DNA of 64,000 nucleotides, from NCBI RefSeq assembly GCF_900114475.1, contig NZ_FOTE01000008.1, positions 124,001 through 188,000 of the forward strand, given 5' to 3'. Of this stretch, positions 1 to 7,083 are shown in pieces (the stretch's first letter is position 1; each line of letters starts with the position of its first letter). Both the position numbers and the translations under genes were made by a program. Source of the stretch: Paenibacillus sp. 1_12. Lineage in GTDB: Bacteria > Bacillota > Bacilli > Paenibacillales > NBRC-103111. The notes under the pieces are model-generated. The model saw only the letters and a program-made list of their open reading frames with translations. It was not told where the DNA came from and made no database searches.

Positions 1-628
1 CTTCCAGAGTTTCAAGATCAAGTAGAAAAAAAGCCTGTTCCGCTGCAGCGTCAGTTACTCCCGAAACGGCTTTGAGCCATTCCAATACCATCACATTTGC
101 CAGCATGGCTCCGGCAGAGGTGGAGAAGGCAGACGATACGCTAGGACTTTCCCCAAGTACAGTTTGGTGGATTCGTCGCCACGCAGACTCCCAGCATCCC
201 TCAAAGTCGGGATGAATGATCGGCCCAGCCAAACCCGCTTGCTGTATGCATAGAGCCGGAAGCAGCAGCTTTTTATCCTCCCTACAAACAGCATGCAAAT
301 TCCGCAGCTCCTCGATATGATTGTCCTGTGAGACATACAAAATCGAATGAAAGGAGCTCACTGCTTGCTGCCATCCAGTCCTTTCGTTATGCTCCAAAAA
401 AAGTTCTTTAATTTCTGCCTTGGGATCTGATTGTCGAGCATAATCGATCAATTCCTTCAGCCGCTGGCGGTCGGTTGGCACAGATTCTGTGATTAGTATA
501 TGGAAACTGAACCATCCTGATTCAAACAATGCCGAAACCAATGATAGCAAAAAGGGACCAGAGCCAATCGCCAACAACTTAGTTTGAAGATACGGATTTA
601 AGGGGACAAGCGACTTGGGATTTGGCAT
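1..628 (-). CDS. Putative thiazole-containing bacteriocin maturation protein, 5' part (runs off left edge)
   Basis: Reading leftwards from an ATG at 628 with a strong site (CAGGAGG, 7 nt before the start) gives an open frame of about 209 codons to the window edge. The protein opens with a ThiF/E1-like nucleotide-binding stretch (LLAIGSGPFLLSLVSALFES) and carries SILYVSQDNHIEELRNLH, ALCIQQAGLAGPIIHPDFEG and CWESAWRRIH. From memory these resemble the heterocycloanthracin/sonorensin-type 'ocin_ThiF_like' maturation proteins, which help install azole rings on Cys-rich precursor peptides. Family members as I recall them have roughly 100 more residues before the GSGP motif; here the start sits almost on it, so the protein looks N-terminally short. 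No precursor peptide or cyclodehydratase is visible in the window; they may lie to the left. Confidence 0.72.
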   Translation of the reverse strand, partial: MPNPKSLVPLNPYLQTKLLAIGSGPFLLSLVSALFESGWFSFHILITESVPTDRQRLKELIDYARQSDPKAEIKELFLEHNERTGWQQAVSSFHSILYVSQDNHIEELRNLHAVCREDKKLLLPALCIQQAGLAGPIIHPDFEGCWESAWRRIHQTVLGESPSVSSAFSTSAGAMLANVMVLEWLKAVSGVTDAAAEQAFFLLDLETLE

Positions 629-857
629 TTTCGCACCTCCTGACAGGAGCAGACTTACACTTTTGCCTGCATGTGTACATCTTATCGTATGTGGAATTCC
701 TTGTCCTTCATGCCTTTTCTATTGCGTATTTAGAGCTATTCGTAGTTGCTATTGGAAAACTTTGATCAGTGTGCTTCTACTTTTCCCATGTTAAGATGAG
801 AATCTCTTAAAAAGACAGCCAGTTTTAAAGCTGCGCATCTTGTTTTTTTGAGAGAAA

Positions 858-978
858 CTATTCAGGCCGAAGCTTCTTATTGAAGCATGGGGGAACCTAG
901 TATTTGGGGTGAAGCCATATGTATGGCCGGGCGATTACTCTTTGACCCGAACCCGTCAGCTAACCTCATAGGCCGTAA
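858..978 (+). promoter_or_regulatory. ydaO/yuaA-type cyclic di-AMP riboswitch
   Basis: The leader matches the conserved core of the ydaO class: GGGGGAACC (890-898), TTTGGGGTGAA (903-913), GGCCGGGCGATTAC (about 926-939), CCGAACCCGTCAGCTAACCTC (about 948-968). GGCC at 865-868 can pair with GGCC at 971-974 to close the aptamer, and GCTTC/GAAGC makes an inner hairpin. This class binds c-di-AMP and usually turns expression off at high ligand. It lies directly upstream of two cell-wall hydrolase genes, the classic regulon of this class. I see no clear terminator between aptamer and start, so control may act on translation. Confidence 0.93.
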
Positions 979-997
979 AAAAGAGAGGATGTTCATC

Positions 998-1828
998 ATG
1001 TATTTGAAGAAATCAGTATTAACCGGTTTACTTGCTCTGGGTACGATTGTTGGAGCTACGGCTGTATCAGCTGCTCCATGTTCGGTAACAGGTAATGATA
1101 CAATGTGGACTATCGCCAAGCAGCAAGGGATTAACTTAAGTGACCTTATTCAAGCCAATCCACAGATTGCTAATGATAAAAATATTTGGCCTGGTATGGT
1201 TTTGAATATTCCTGGTCTAGGTGCAGGTAAAGGAATAGGTTTTGGTTCGGGCACAGGCTTTGGTACAGGTGCAGGTAACCATGAAGGTGGAACTGGAAAC
1301 AACGTAGGAACAGAAACAGGAACCAACACAGGAACCAACACAGGAACCAACACAGGAACAAATACAGGAACAAATACAGGAACCAACGCAGGTACTGGAA
1401 CTAATGCTGGAACTGGATCAGGTTCAGATGCTGCGGTTCAGCAGGGTTCAACAGCCGAATCAGCTTATGCCAATGAAGTGGTCGCCTTGGTAAATCAAGA
1501 GCGCTCGAAGGCAGGTCTCAATCCATTGACAAGCGATAGCGCTTTGTCAGCTATGGCATTGGATAAAGCTAAGGATATGTATAACAATCATTATTTTGAT
1601 CATAATTCCCCAACCTACGGTTCTCCATTTGATATGATGAAAACATATGGTATCCAGTATTCTTATGCTGGTGAAAATATTGCCATGGGTCAGAAAACTC
1701 CTCAGGATGTTATGACTGCCTGGATGAACAGCGAAGGGCATCGACAAAATATTATGAGTCCTAATTATACAAAAATTGGCGTGTCTTATTATAACGGCGA
1801 GTGGGTTCAAGAATTTATTGCGAATTAA
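998..1828 (+). CDS. Secreted LysM and CAP (SCP/YkwD-like) domain protein
   Basis: 276 aa. A signal peptide (residues 1-23, ending VSAAP) is followed by one LysM peptidoglycan-binding domain (about 25-70, with NDTMWTIAKQQGI and NIWPGMVLNIP), a Gly/Thr/Asn-rich linker with tandem repeats (about 75-145) and a C-terminal CAP domain (about 155-276) with VVALVNQERSKAGL, YFDHNSP, GENIAMG and MNSEGHRQNIM. The ATG at 998 is chosen because AGAGAGG lies about 9 nt upstream; longer in-frame extensions run into the riboswitch. Relatives are wall-bound proteins of growing cells and spores, YkwD/SafA-like. The c-di-AMP riboswitch upstream and the SleB-like gene 42 bp downstream make a cell-wall operon. The precise activity of bacterial CAP domains is unsettled. 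Confidence 0.9.
   Translation: MYLKKSVLTGLLALGTIVGATAVSAAPCSVTGNDTMWTIAKQQGINLSDLIQANPQIANDKNIWPGMVLNIPGLGAGKGIGFGSGTGFGTGAGNHEGGTGNNVGTETGTNTGTNTGTNTGTNTGTNTGTNAGTGTNAGTGSGSDAAVQQGSTAESAYANEVVALVNQERSKAGLNPLTSDSALSAMALDKAKDMYNNHYFDHNSPTYGSPFDMMKTYGIQYSYAGENIAMGQKTPQDVMTAWMNSEGHRQNIMSPNYTKIGVSYYNGEWVQEFIAN
1315..1400 (+). repeat. 12-bp tandem repeat encoding Thr-Gly-Thr-Asn linker
   Basis: About six copies of a 12-bp unit (consensus GGAACCAACACA, with AAT/AAC variants) sit in frame inside the LysM-CAP gene and encode TNTG tetrapeptides. Copies differ mostly at third codon positions (AAC/AAT, ACC/ACA), so the array is under coding constraint but could change length by slippage without a frameshift. 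Confidence 0.85.
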
Positions 1829-1870
1829 GCATGAAACCCCTTTTGCCTAAGCGAAAGGAATTTATAACGT

Positions 1871-2518
1871 ATGAAGCATTTAAAAACTTTTGTTACAGGG
1901 ATTGTGCTGCTTCTTATGAGTCTGGGTACTTTGCATACCGATCAGGCTCAAGCGTCAGCTTTACTAACAAAAGGGATATCTAGCGGCGATGTTTGGGATA
2001 TGCAGTTCCGTTTTAGAACATTAGGGTATGATCAGCAGGTGCTCGATGGGATATTCGGTTCACAAACCTTAGCCACGGTTAAACAGTTTCAACAAGACTA
2101 TGGCTTAACTCCTGACGGAGTTGTAGGCGAGCAAACGTGGAAAACCTTAAAAACCTATTCGTTAAATCAGAACGAGTTGGACATAATGGCTAAAGTGATT
2201 TATAGCGAGGCTCGCGGAGAGCCTTATGAGGGACAGGTTGCAGTTGGGGCTGTGATCATGAATCGAATTGAATCGGGTCAATTCCCCGACAATATTCATG
2301 ATGTGGTGTTTCAAGCGGGTGCATTTACGGCAGTCGATGACGGCCAATATGCACTGACTCCAGACAAAACCGCATATTTGGCTGCACAGGACGCTTTGCG
2401 CGGCTGGGATCCTACTAATCAGTCACTCTACTATTTCAATCCGAAAACGGCTACCAGCAGATGGATCTGGTCCAGGCCGCAAACAATAACGATCGGAAAT
2501 CATATTTTCGCCAAATAA
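1871..2518 (+). CDS. Peptidoglycan-binding / SleB-family cell-wall hydrolase
   Basis: 215 aa. Signal peptide (1-29, ending AQAS), then a PG_binding_1 domain (about 35-92: SGDVWDMQFRFRTLGY, DGIFGSQTLATVKQFQQDYG, PDGVVGEQTW), then a Hydrolase_2 (SleB-type) domain (about 103-215) with the VIYSEARGEPYEGQVAVGAV core and the family's conserved catalytic Glu in SEARGE. SleB enzymes are lytic transglycosylases that act on spore cortex; shorter vegetative paralogues exist, so the substrate may be cortex or wall. It follows the LysM-CAP gene by 42 bp with no terminator between them and is followed by a strong terminator, so both genes share the c-di-AMP riboswitch. Confidence 0.92.
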   Translation: MKHLKTFVTGIVLLLMSLGTLHTDQAQASALLTKGISSGDVWDMQFRFRTLGYDQQVLDGIFGSQTLATVKQFQQDYGLTPDGVVGEQTWKTLKTYSLNQNELDIMAKVIYSEARGEPYEGQVAVGAVIMNRIESGQFPDNIHDVVFQAGAFTAVDDGQYALTPDKTAYLAAQDALRGWDPTNQSLYYFNPKTATSRWIWSRPQTITIGNHIFAK

Positions 2519-2525
2519 GGTTTTG

Positions 2526-2578
2526 AAAGACAGTAACTTATGAAGGGATTCAAATCCCTTTATGGTTACTGTCTTTTT
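2526..2578 (+). terminator. Rho-independent terminator after SleB-like gene
   Basis: AAAGACAGTAAC (2526-2537) pairs with GTTACTGTCTTT, with an inner AAGGGATT/AATCCCTT arm and a T-run. It closes the riboswitch operon and could also serve the minus-strand small gene ending at 2666. Confidence 0.92.
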
Positions 2579-2665
2579 GATATCAGCTTAGATACGATCT
2601 ATCTTCATCAACTCGGCTACGATTAGGAGATTTTGTTATTAGACAAAGATACTAAGCATTCCTGA

Positions 2666-2800
2666 TTAGATGAAGGTTCTCAAAATGATAACAAGAAGAA
2701 TGTAGAGTACAAGAATAACACCTGTAGTAGTTCCCAAACCGTAACCTCCACAACTTGCACAACTTGCACAACTAGCGCCAACTCCGCCTACGAATCCCAT
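2666..2800 (-). CDS. Tiny YjcZ-like sporulation-type membrane protein with Cys-rich N-terminus
   Basis: 44 aa from an ATG at 2800 with GGAGGGAGG about 9 nt upstream. The C-terminal half is one hydrophobic helix (GVILVLYILLVIIL), the hallmark of the TIGR01732/YjcZ tiny transmembrane family, members of which are made during sporulation in Bacillus. The N-terminal half is Gly-rich and carries CASCASC, which is unusual for the family. A longer frame in the same phase (to 2980) lacks a ribosome site and is not believed. Location in forespore or coat is inference from the family. Confidence 0.7.
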   Translation of the reverse strand: MGFVGGVGASCASCASCGGYGLGTTTGVILVLYILLVIILRTFI

Positions 2801-2990
2801 AGTTTCAACCTCCCTCCATCCCATCTTCTGTATGTTATGATGGTCAGAAGCATACGGATTGGACTCAAGAAAAATGTGCGTTTGTAGGGGAGGAACAAGT
2901 CGTTCCAAGATGGATAGGATTACGTATGATGTGATGTGGGAGAAAGCCGCCAACTGCTCCCATGCAACCCCATAGATCAATCCCCAAAAA

Positions 2991-3018
2991 GACGGTTTCC
3001 TTCATGGGACCGTTTTTT
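2991..3018 (+). terminator. Terminator-like hairpin upstream of cyclase gene
   Basis: ACGGTTTCC / GGGACCGT with an A5 tract before and a T7 tract after (flanking A/T runs make it bidirectional). Nearly the same hairpin follows the cyclase gene at 3840. It lies between divergent genes, with no evident gene ending into it. The rest of 2801-3109 shows only a TATAAT-like box near 3059 before the cyclase gene. Confidence 0.6.
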
Positions 3019-3109
3019 TCTTGTACGAAATGGGGTATCGCAAATGCAAGTTATCTTCTATAATATAAGGAAATTAGTGGAATAACATAGATGAGAAGGA
3101 GGTACACTC

Positions 3110-3823
3110 ATGTCCAAGGTGAAACAGCTATCCGCGCTGCTATCGACGATGCAGGTAATTGATTTGTCCCATACGTATGAGGAAAATATGCCGGTCGTCC
3201 AATCGCATTCCCGCTACTTTCATACCCTTTGGGATTCGTTCGAGACGGGAAGTATTGCACTTGCGTATCAGTTGATTATGAATGAGCACTGCGGCACGCA
3301 TATGGACGCAACCGCACATTTTATTCAGGAGGGTCATCCGGCACATCAATACATGGATGAAACAGCGATTACGCAATTCTTTGGGAGGGCGCTGACACTT
3401 GATTTCTCTCACTATACGGAGAACGATTTGATGTCGGCAGCGGAAATTGAACAGTGGGAGCAAGAGAACGAACGCATTCAGGCTGGTGATATCGTATTTT
3501 TTCGCTTCGGATGGGACAAGTATTGGGTACCACGGACGGAGAGTTTACAGTTTAGTAAAGCCTGGCCCGGTATTAGCGGTGAAGCGGCGCAACTTCTTGT
3601 AGATCGAGGAATTAAGGTGGTTGGCTGCGATGCGATTGCTATTGACGGAAAGGCATCACAGAATTCGCCTGCTCATTACATACTATTAGGTAATGGAGTC
3701 AATATTGTGGAAAATCTGACACGGCTTGAGGAAATTATCGGAGAATCCTACGTATTCGTCGCCCCGTTGAAAGTGAAACAGGGCTCGGGTGCTCCCATGC
3801 GGGCACTGGCATTCAAAGAATAG
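3110..3823 (+). CDS. Cyclase / kynurenine formamidase-like metal-dependent hydrolase
   Basis: 237 aa, ATG preceded by AAGGAGG. It belongs to the Cyclase family (PF04199): the conserved metal-binding motif HxGTHxDxxxHF appears as HCGTHMDATAHF (about residues 62-73), with a further conserved CDAIAIDG stretch around 175 and SPAHYILLGNGV near 195. Family members hydrolyse N-formylkynurenine or act on other amides and esters; without kyn genes nearby the substrate cannot be named. It is monocistronic, flanked by matching terminator-like hairpins. Confidence 0.85.
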   Translation: MSKVKQLSALLSTMQVIDLSHTYEENMPVVQSHSRYFHTLWDSFETGSIALAYQLIMNEHCGTHMDATAHFIQEGHPAHQYMDETAITQFFGRALTLDFSHYTENDLMSAAEIEQWEQENERIQAGDIVFFRFGWDKYWVPRTESLQFSKAWPGISGEAAQLLVDRGIKVVGCDAIAIDGKASQNSPAHYILLGNGVNIVENLTRLEEIIGESYVFVAPLKVKQGSGAPMRALAFKE

Positions 3824-3839
3824 CCAGACCATATAAAAA

Positions 3840-3870
3840 GACGGTTTCCTTCGTGGAACCGCCTTTTTTT
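3840..3870 (+). terminator. Terminator between cyclase and HAD genes
   Basis: GACGGTTTCC-ttcgt-GGAACCGCC followed by seven T and preceded by A5. It sits between convergent genes and is likely bidirectional. It is near-identical to the hairpin at 2991-3018. Confidence 0.85.
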
Positions 3871-3918
3871 CTTATTCTTTTCATTTAAGCGGTTATCTAC
3901 ACCATATCTGCAAAGCTG

Positions 3919-4719
3919 TTAAATGGTTTGTAGGACAAACTTCTCAACGACGTGTTTAACGCCATCCTCGTTATTGGACAAGGTTACGTAATCGGCGATT
4001 TCCTTCAGCGAATCGACGGCATTGCCCATTGCCACACCAAATCCCGCAGCCTCAAGCATTTCATGATCGTTCCAGCTGTCCCCGATCGCCATAACCTCTG
4101 ACATATCATATCCAAACCGTTCAGCCAAAAAGCGGATCGCATGGCCCTTCGTACCTTCCCGGTTCACGATCTCGAGAAAATGAGGCTTCGATTTCGTAAT
4201 ATGTACGAGATGGCCGATTTCATTGCGCAGCTCTACCGCAACCTCATCCAGTCGACCCGGATCATCAATGATTAACAGCTTGGTGGATGGCTTATCAGCC
4301 AGCTCACGAAACTCGGGGTAGACGGTATAAGGAATTTTTGACAACGCAGCATAATCCCTACTTTTATCATTATCTGCTTGTACATACAAAATGTCCTCTA
4401 AATAGGTTTGCAAATGGAGCCTGTTGCGTTCACAGTATTCGAAAATATGGTGCGCGGCTTCAGAGGGAACCGTGCGCTCATAGATCGTTGCGCCATCCTC
4501 TGAATTTTTTACTAATGAACCTTGATACGTAATAAGCGGAACGTTCAAGCCCAGCTGTGCAGCCATCTGTTTGGCGGAAGCATACATCCGGCCGGTTGCA
4601 AGCGTTACAGTAACACCCTGCGCGAGAGCTTTCTCCAAAGCGAGCTTGGTGCCTTCGGTTATTTCCTTGCGGTCGTTAATCAGCGTATCATCAATATCGA
4701 TTGCCAGCATTTTGTACAT
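3919..4719 (-). CDS. Cof-type HAD-IIB phosphatase
   Basis: 266 aa. Start at 4719 chosen for AAGGAGT about 9 nt upstream; the extended frame to 4782 has no site. HAD motif I is IDIDDTL (about residues 6-12), motif II TLATGRMY (about 37-44), motif III is the Lys in the KGHAIRFL region, and motif IV is AIGDSWNDHEML. The Cof/YkrA/YwpJ group are cytosolic sugar-phosphate or flavin-phosphate phosphatases of relaxed specificity. Isolated gene, convergent with the cyclase gene. Confidence 0.9.
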   Translation of the reverse strand: MYKMLAIDIDDTLINDRKEITEGTKLALEKALAQGVTVTLATGRMYASAKQMAAQLGLNVPLITYQGSLVKNSEDGATIYERTVPSEAAHHIFEYCERNRLHLQTYLEDILYVQADNDKSRDYAALSKIPYTVYPEFRELADKPSTKLLIIDDPGRLDEVAVELRNEIGHLVHITKSKPHFLEIVNREGTKGHAIRFLAERFGYDMSEVMAIGDSWNDHEMLEAAGFGVAMGNAVDSLKEIADYVTLSNNEDGVKHVVEKFVLQTI

Positions 4720-4951
4720 CTTATATCCACTCCTTAGTCTGTCTACGGCTCTTATTATACATGAGAAGGGCAAACATCGCACTCGCCTGAAGCTAATTAT
4801 GATTAAACCTTATGTGTAACGGATATCCGTATAAAGCGGGATAAACATGGACTTACACGTAGTGGTTAAACGAAAACAAATAGACTCTGGTCAATTAAAT
4901 CAAACGCTTTTGGAACGATAACAGTAGAAGAAAAAAGAAATATTAATAAAT

Positions 4952-4994
4952 TGTAAACGTTTTATTGACATATTTGATTATTTACGTGTATGAT
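4952..4994 (+). promoter_or_regulatory. SigA-type promoter with overlapping cre-like site, glycerophosphodiester operon
   Basis: TTGACA (4965-4970) and TATGAT (4989-4994) are 18 bp apart. TGTAAACGTTTTAT (4952-4965) resembles the CcpA cre consensus TGWAANCGNTNWCA except for the last bases, and abuts the -35. This would allow carbon catabolite repression. No other gene is visible in 4720-4951. Confidence 0.7.
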
Positions 4995-5031
4995 ATGTGT
5001 AAGTTAATAGTTGTGTAGGAGAATAGGAGAT

Positions 5032-5079
5032 ACACATAAACTGCTTGTTTCATGACAAAGCATTTTATGTGTTTTTTTA
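5032..5079 (+). terminator. Leader terminator / candidate attenuator of glycerophosphodiester ABC operon
   Basis: ACACATAAA-c-TGCTT (5032-5046) pairs with AAGCA-t-TTTATGTGT (about 5058-5072) and is followed directly by T7. It lies about 35 nt after the predicted transcription start and about 175 nt before the first gene, so read-through must be regulated or partial. The remaining leader (5080-5250) has further short stems (ACTCGG/CCGAGT, GGGA/TCCC). Confidence 0.75.
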
Positions 5080-5251
5080 TTCTCTAAATGTGTACCCGTG
5101 TTATCTAGAAAAGCTGAGTAACGATGCCAGCCTACATCTTAGAAACTCGGATTATGGAAGGGAGAACGACCGAGTCAGACACCGTCAGCACAAAAGAGGG
5201 AACGCTCCCACAGCTGATAAACGTAACTTTGTTAAGAAAGGGGTATGCAAT

Positions 5252-6184
5252 TTGTCGTCGAATGAAAGCGTTTTAAAAAATGTCAAAACGGATAGTGCAT
5301 TACTAAGAAAGAAAAAGTTAGGGGAAAACCTGTTAGCCTATTTGTTTTTAGCCCCTTCGCTGATTCTGTTTATAACCTTTTTATTTTACCCAATGATCAA
5401 GTCTGTTTACCTTAGCATGACGATTACAGATCCTCGCGGCAGGGTCGTTGAGTTCGTTGGACTGGATAATTTTACGGACTTGTTAACCTCAGGTCAATTC
5501 TATTCGAATCTGAAAGTAAGCTTGCTGTTTATTTTGTTAACGGTACCTACTTCGATCATTTGGTCCCTTTTTTTGGCAGCAATCACTCATAATAAATTGC
5601 GAGGCATGAAGGTATTCCAATTTATTTTTTCTTTGCCTATTGTGATTTCAGTTGGTACCGGTTCGATTATCTGGTTTTTGTTGTTCCACCCGACTGCGGG
5701 TATGCTGAATTACTTCCTAAGCTTTGTTCATATCAGCCCCATTCCTTGGTTGACGGATCCTTCCTGGGCGCTGGTATCGATTTCCCTTATGACCATATGG
5801 ATGAACATGGGCTTTCTGTTTATCGTATTGTCGAGTGGGCTTCAAGGCGTTCCAGAGGAAATATATGAGAGTGCCAAAATTGACGGCTCCGGCCCTGTGC
5901 GGACCTTCCTCCAAATTGTTTTGCCATTGTTGACGCCAACGATCTTTTTTGCCTTAATCGTGTCCGTCATTGGTGCATTCCAGACGTTTGGGCAAATTCA
6001 TATTTTAACAAAAGGTGGTCCTATGAATTCAACCAATGTTGTGGTGTATTCAATTTATCAGGATGCTTTCGTTAATTTCCGTTTTGGGATCGGGAGCGCG
6101 CAGGCTTTGATTTTGTTCCTGATTATTTTGGCCTTGACCTTGTTCCAGTTTAAAGTTTTGGAGAAGAAGGTGCATTATCAATGA
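5252..6184 (+). CDS. ABC transporter permease, MalF/UgpA type
   Basis: 310 aa from a TTG at 5252 with AAGAAAGGGG 7 nt upstream; the longer frame to 5045 would run through the leader terminator. Six predicted membrane helices beginning at LLAYLFLAPSLILFITFLF, with the EAA loop YESAKIDGSGPVRTFLQIVLP that contacts the ATPase. It overlaps the next permease by 4 bp. As in many Firmicute CUT1 importers, no ATPase is encoded here and a shared MsmX-like ATPase is expected. The final gene, a glycerophosphodiesterase, points to glycerol-phosphate compounds as substrate. Confidence 0.9.
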   Translation: MSSNESVLKNVKTDSALLRKKKLGENLLAYLFLAPSLILFITFLFYPMIKSVYLSMTITDPRGRVVEFVGLDNFTDLLTSGQFYSNLKVSLLFILLTVPTSIIWSLFLAAITHNKLRGMKVFQFIFSLPIVISVGTGSIIWFLLFHPTAGMLNYFLSFVHISPIPWLTDPSWALVSISLMTIWMNMGFLFIVLSSGLQGVPEEIYESAKIDGSGPVRTFLQIVLPLLTPTIFFALIVSVIGAFQTFGQIHILTKGGPMNSTNVVVYSIYQDAFVNFRFGIGSAQALILFLIILALTLFQFKVLEKKVHYQ

Positions 6185-7005
6185 TTGCAAAGAGAATCAC
6201 ACCAGTTATTCAGTACCTGCTGCTGCTTTTGATGGCGCTTGCGGTATTGTATCCGCTTTTATTTAGCGTATTGTCATCCTTTATGACGGAGAAGGAAATA
6301 TCCAACTTCCCACCGCCCTTATTCCCATCGCAATTATATTTAGGGAATTTCCAACAGGCTATCGAAAGTTTTCCTATCATCCGTTTTATTTTAAACAGCG
6401 TTATCGTGTCTTCGGCGATTATGGTGAGTCAGGTCATTACGTCAAGTTTAGCGGCCTACGCCTTCTCCTTCATGAAATTTAAAGGGAAAAATGCTTTGTT
6501 TGCGATCTTTTTGGCGACCATGATGATTCCATGGGAAGTTACGATTATTCCGAATTACTTGACGATTAAAAGCTGGGGCTGGATGGACAGCTATCAAGGC
6601 TTGATTGTACCTTTTATGGCAGGGGCCTTTGGTGTATTTCTGCTTCGCCAGTTTTTCCTGCAGCTCCCGAATGAGTTGTTCGATGCGTCGAAAATAGACG
6701 GATGCGGGCACATTAGGAACTTTTTCTCGATTGTCCTTCCGCTGTCGAGACCGGCTCTTTCAACCCTTGGGGTTTATGTTTTTCTAACGCATTGGAACCA
6801 CTATCTGTGGCCGCTTTTAATTACCAATCGTCCTTCCATGAGAACCGTGCAAATTGGTGTCGGTATGCTCCAACATGCTGAGGTCATGTCGTGGAATCTC
6901 ATATTGGCAGGGGTGACGTTGGTTCTTCTCCCTTCTTTTCTTCTACTGGCTTTGGGTGTTAAACAGCTGGTAGGTGGAATTACCGCAGGAGCCGTAAAAG
7001 GATAA
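6181..7005 (+). CDS. ABC transporter permease, MalG/UgpE type
   Basis: 274 aa, starting in an ATGA overlap with the preceding permease. Six membrane helices and the EAA loop ELFDASKIDGCGHIRNFFSIVLP (about residues 160-182). It completes the membrane channel of the CUT1 importer with the 5252 gene. The next gene, the lipoprotein receptor, follows after 78 bp with its own strong ribosome site. Confidence 0.9.
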   Translation: MIAKRITPVIQYLLLLLMALAVLYPLLFSVLSSFMTEKEISNFPPPLFPSQLYLGNFQQAIESFPIIRFILNSVIVSSAIMVSQVITSSLAAYAFSFMKFKGKNALFAIFLATMMIPWEVTIIPNYLTIKSWGWMDSYQGLIVPFMAGAFGVFLLRQFFLQLPNELFDASKIDGCGHIRNFFSIVLPLSRPALSTLGVYVFLTHWNHYLWPLLITNRPSMRTVQIGVGMLQHAEVMSWNLILAGVTLVLLPSFLLLALGVKQLVGGITAGAVKG

Positions 7006-7083
7006 CCCAGCTTTAATGATCTGGCTGTTATTAATAGGCCTATCATATATGTAATCAATTTTGATTGAGGAGAGGAATAAACA

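Noticed and set aside
1150-1386. Minus-strand frames rich in Val/Pro and Phe/Leu repeats
   Set aside because: They are complements of the LysM-CAP linker repeat, with no ribosome site.
1315-1400. Possible CRISPR-like repeat array
   Set aside because: Units are 12 bp with no spacers and encode protein.
2666-2800. Cys/Gly-rich peptide as the substrate of the nearby azole-bacteriocin maturation gene
   Set aside because: It ends in a hydrophobic helix typical of YjcZ-like proteins and lacks the long leader and CGG-type repeats of heterocycloanthracin precursors; it is also 2 kb away with other operons between.
5045-5251. Extended N-terminus of the first UgpA-like permease
   Set aside because: It would be translated through the leader terminator and adds no family-like sequence; the TTG at 5252 has a good ribosome site.
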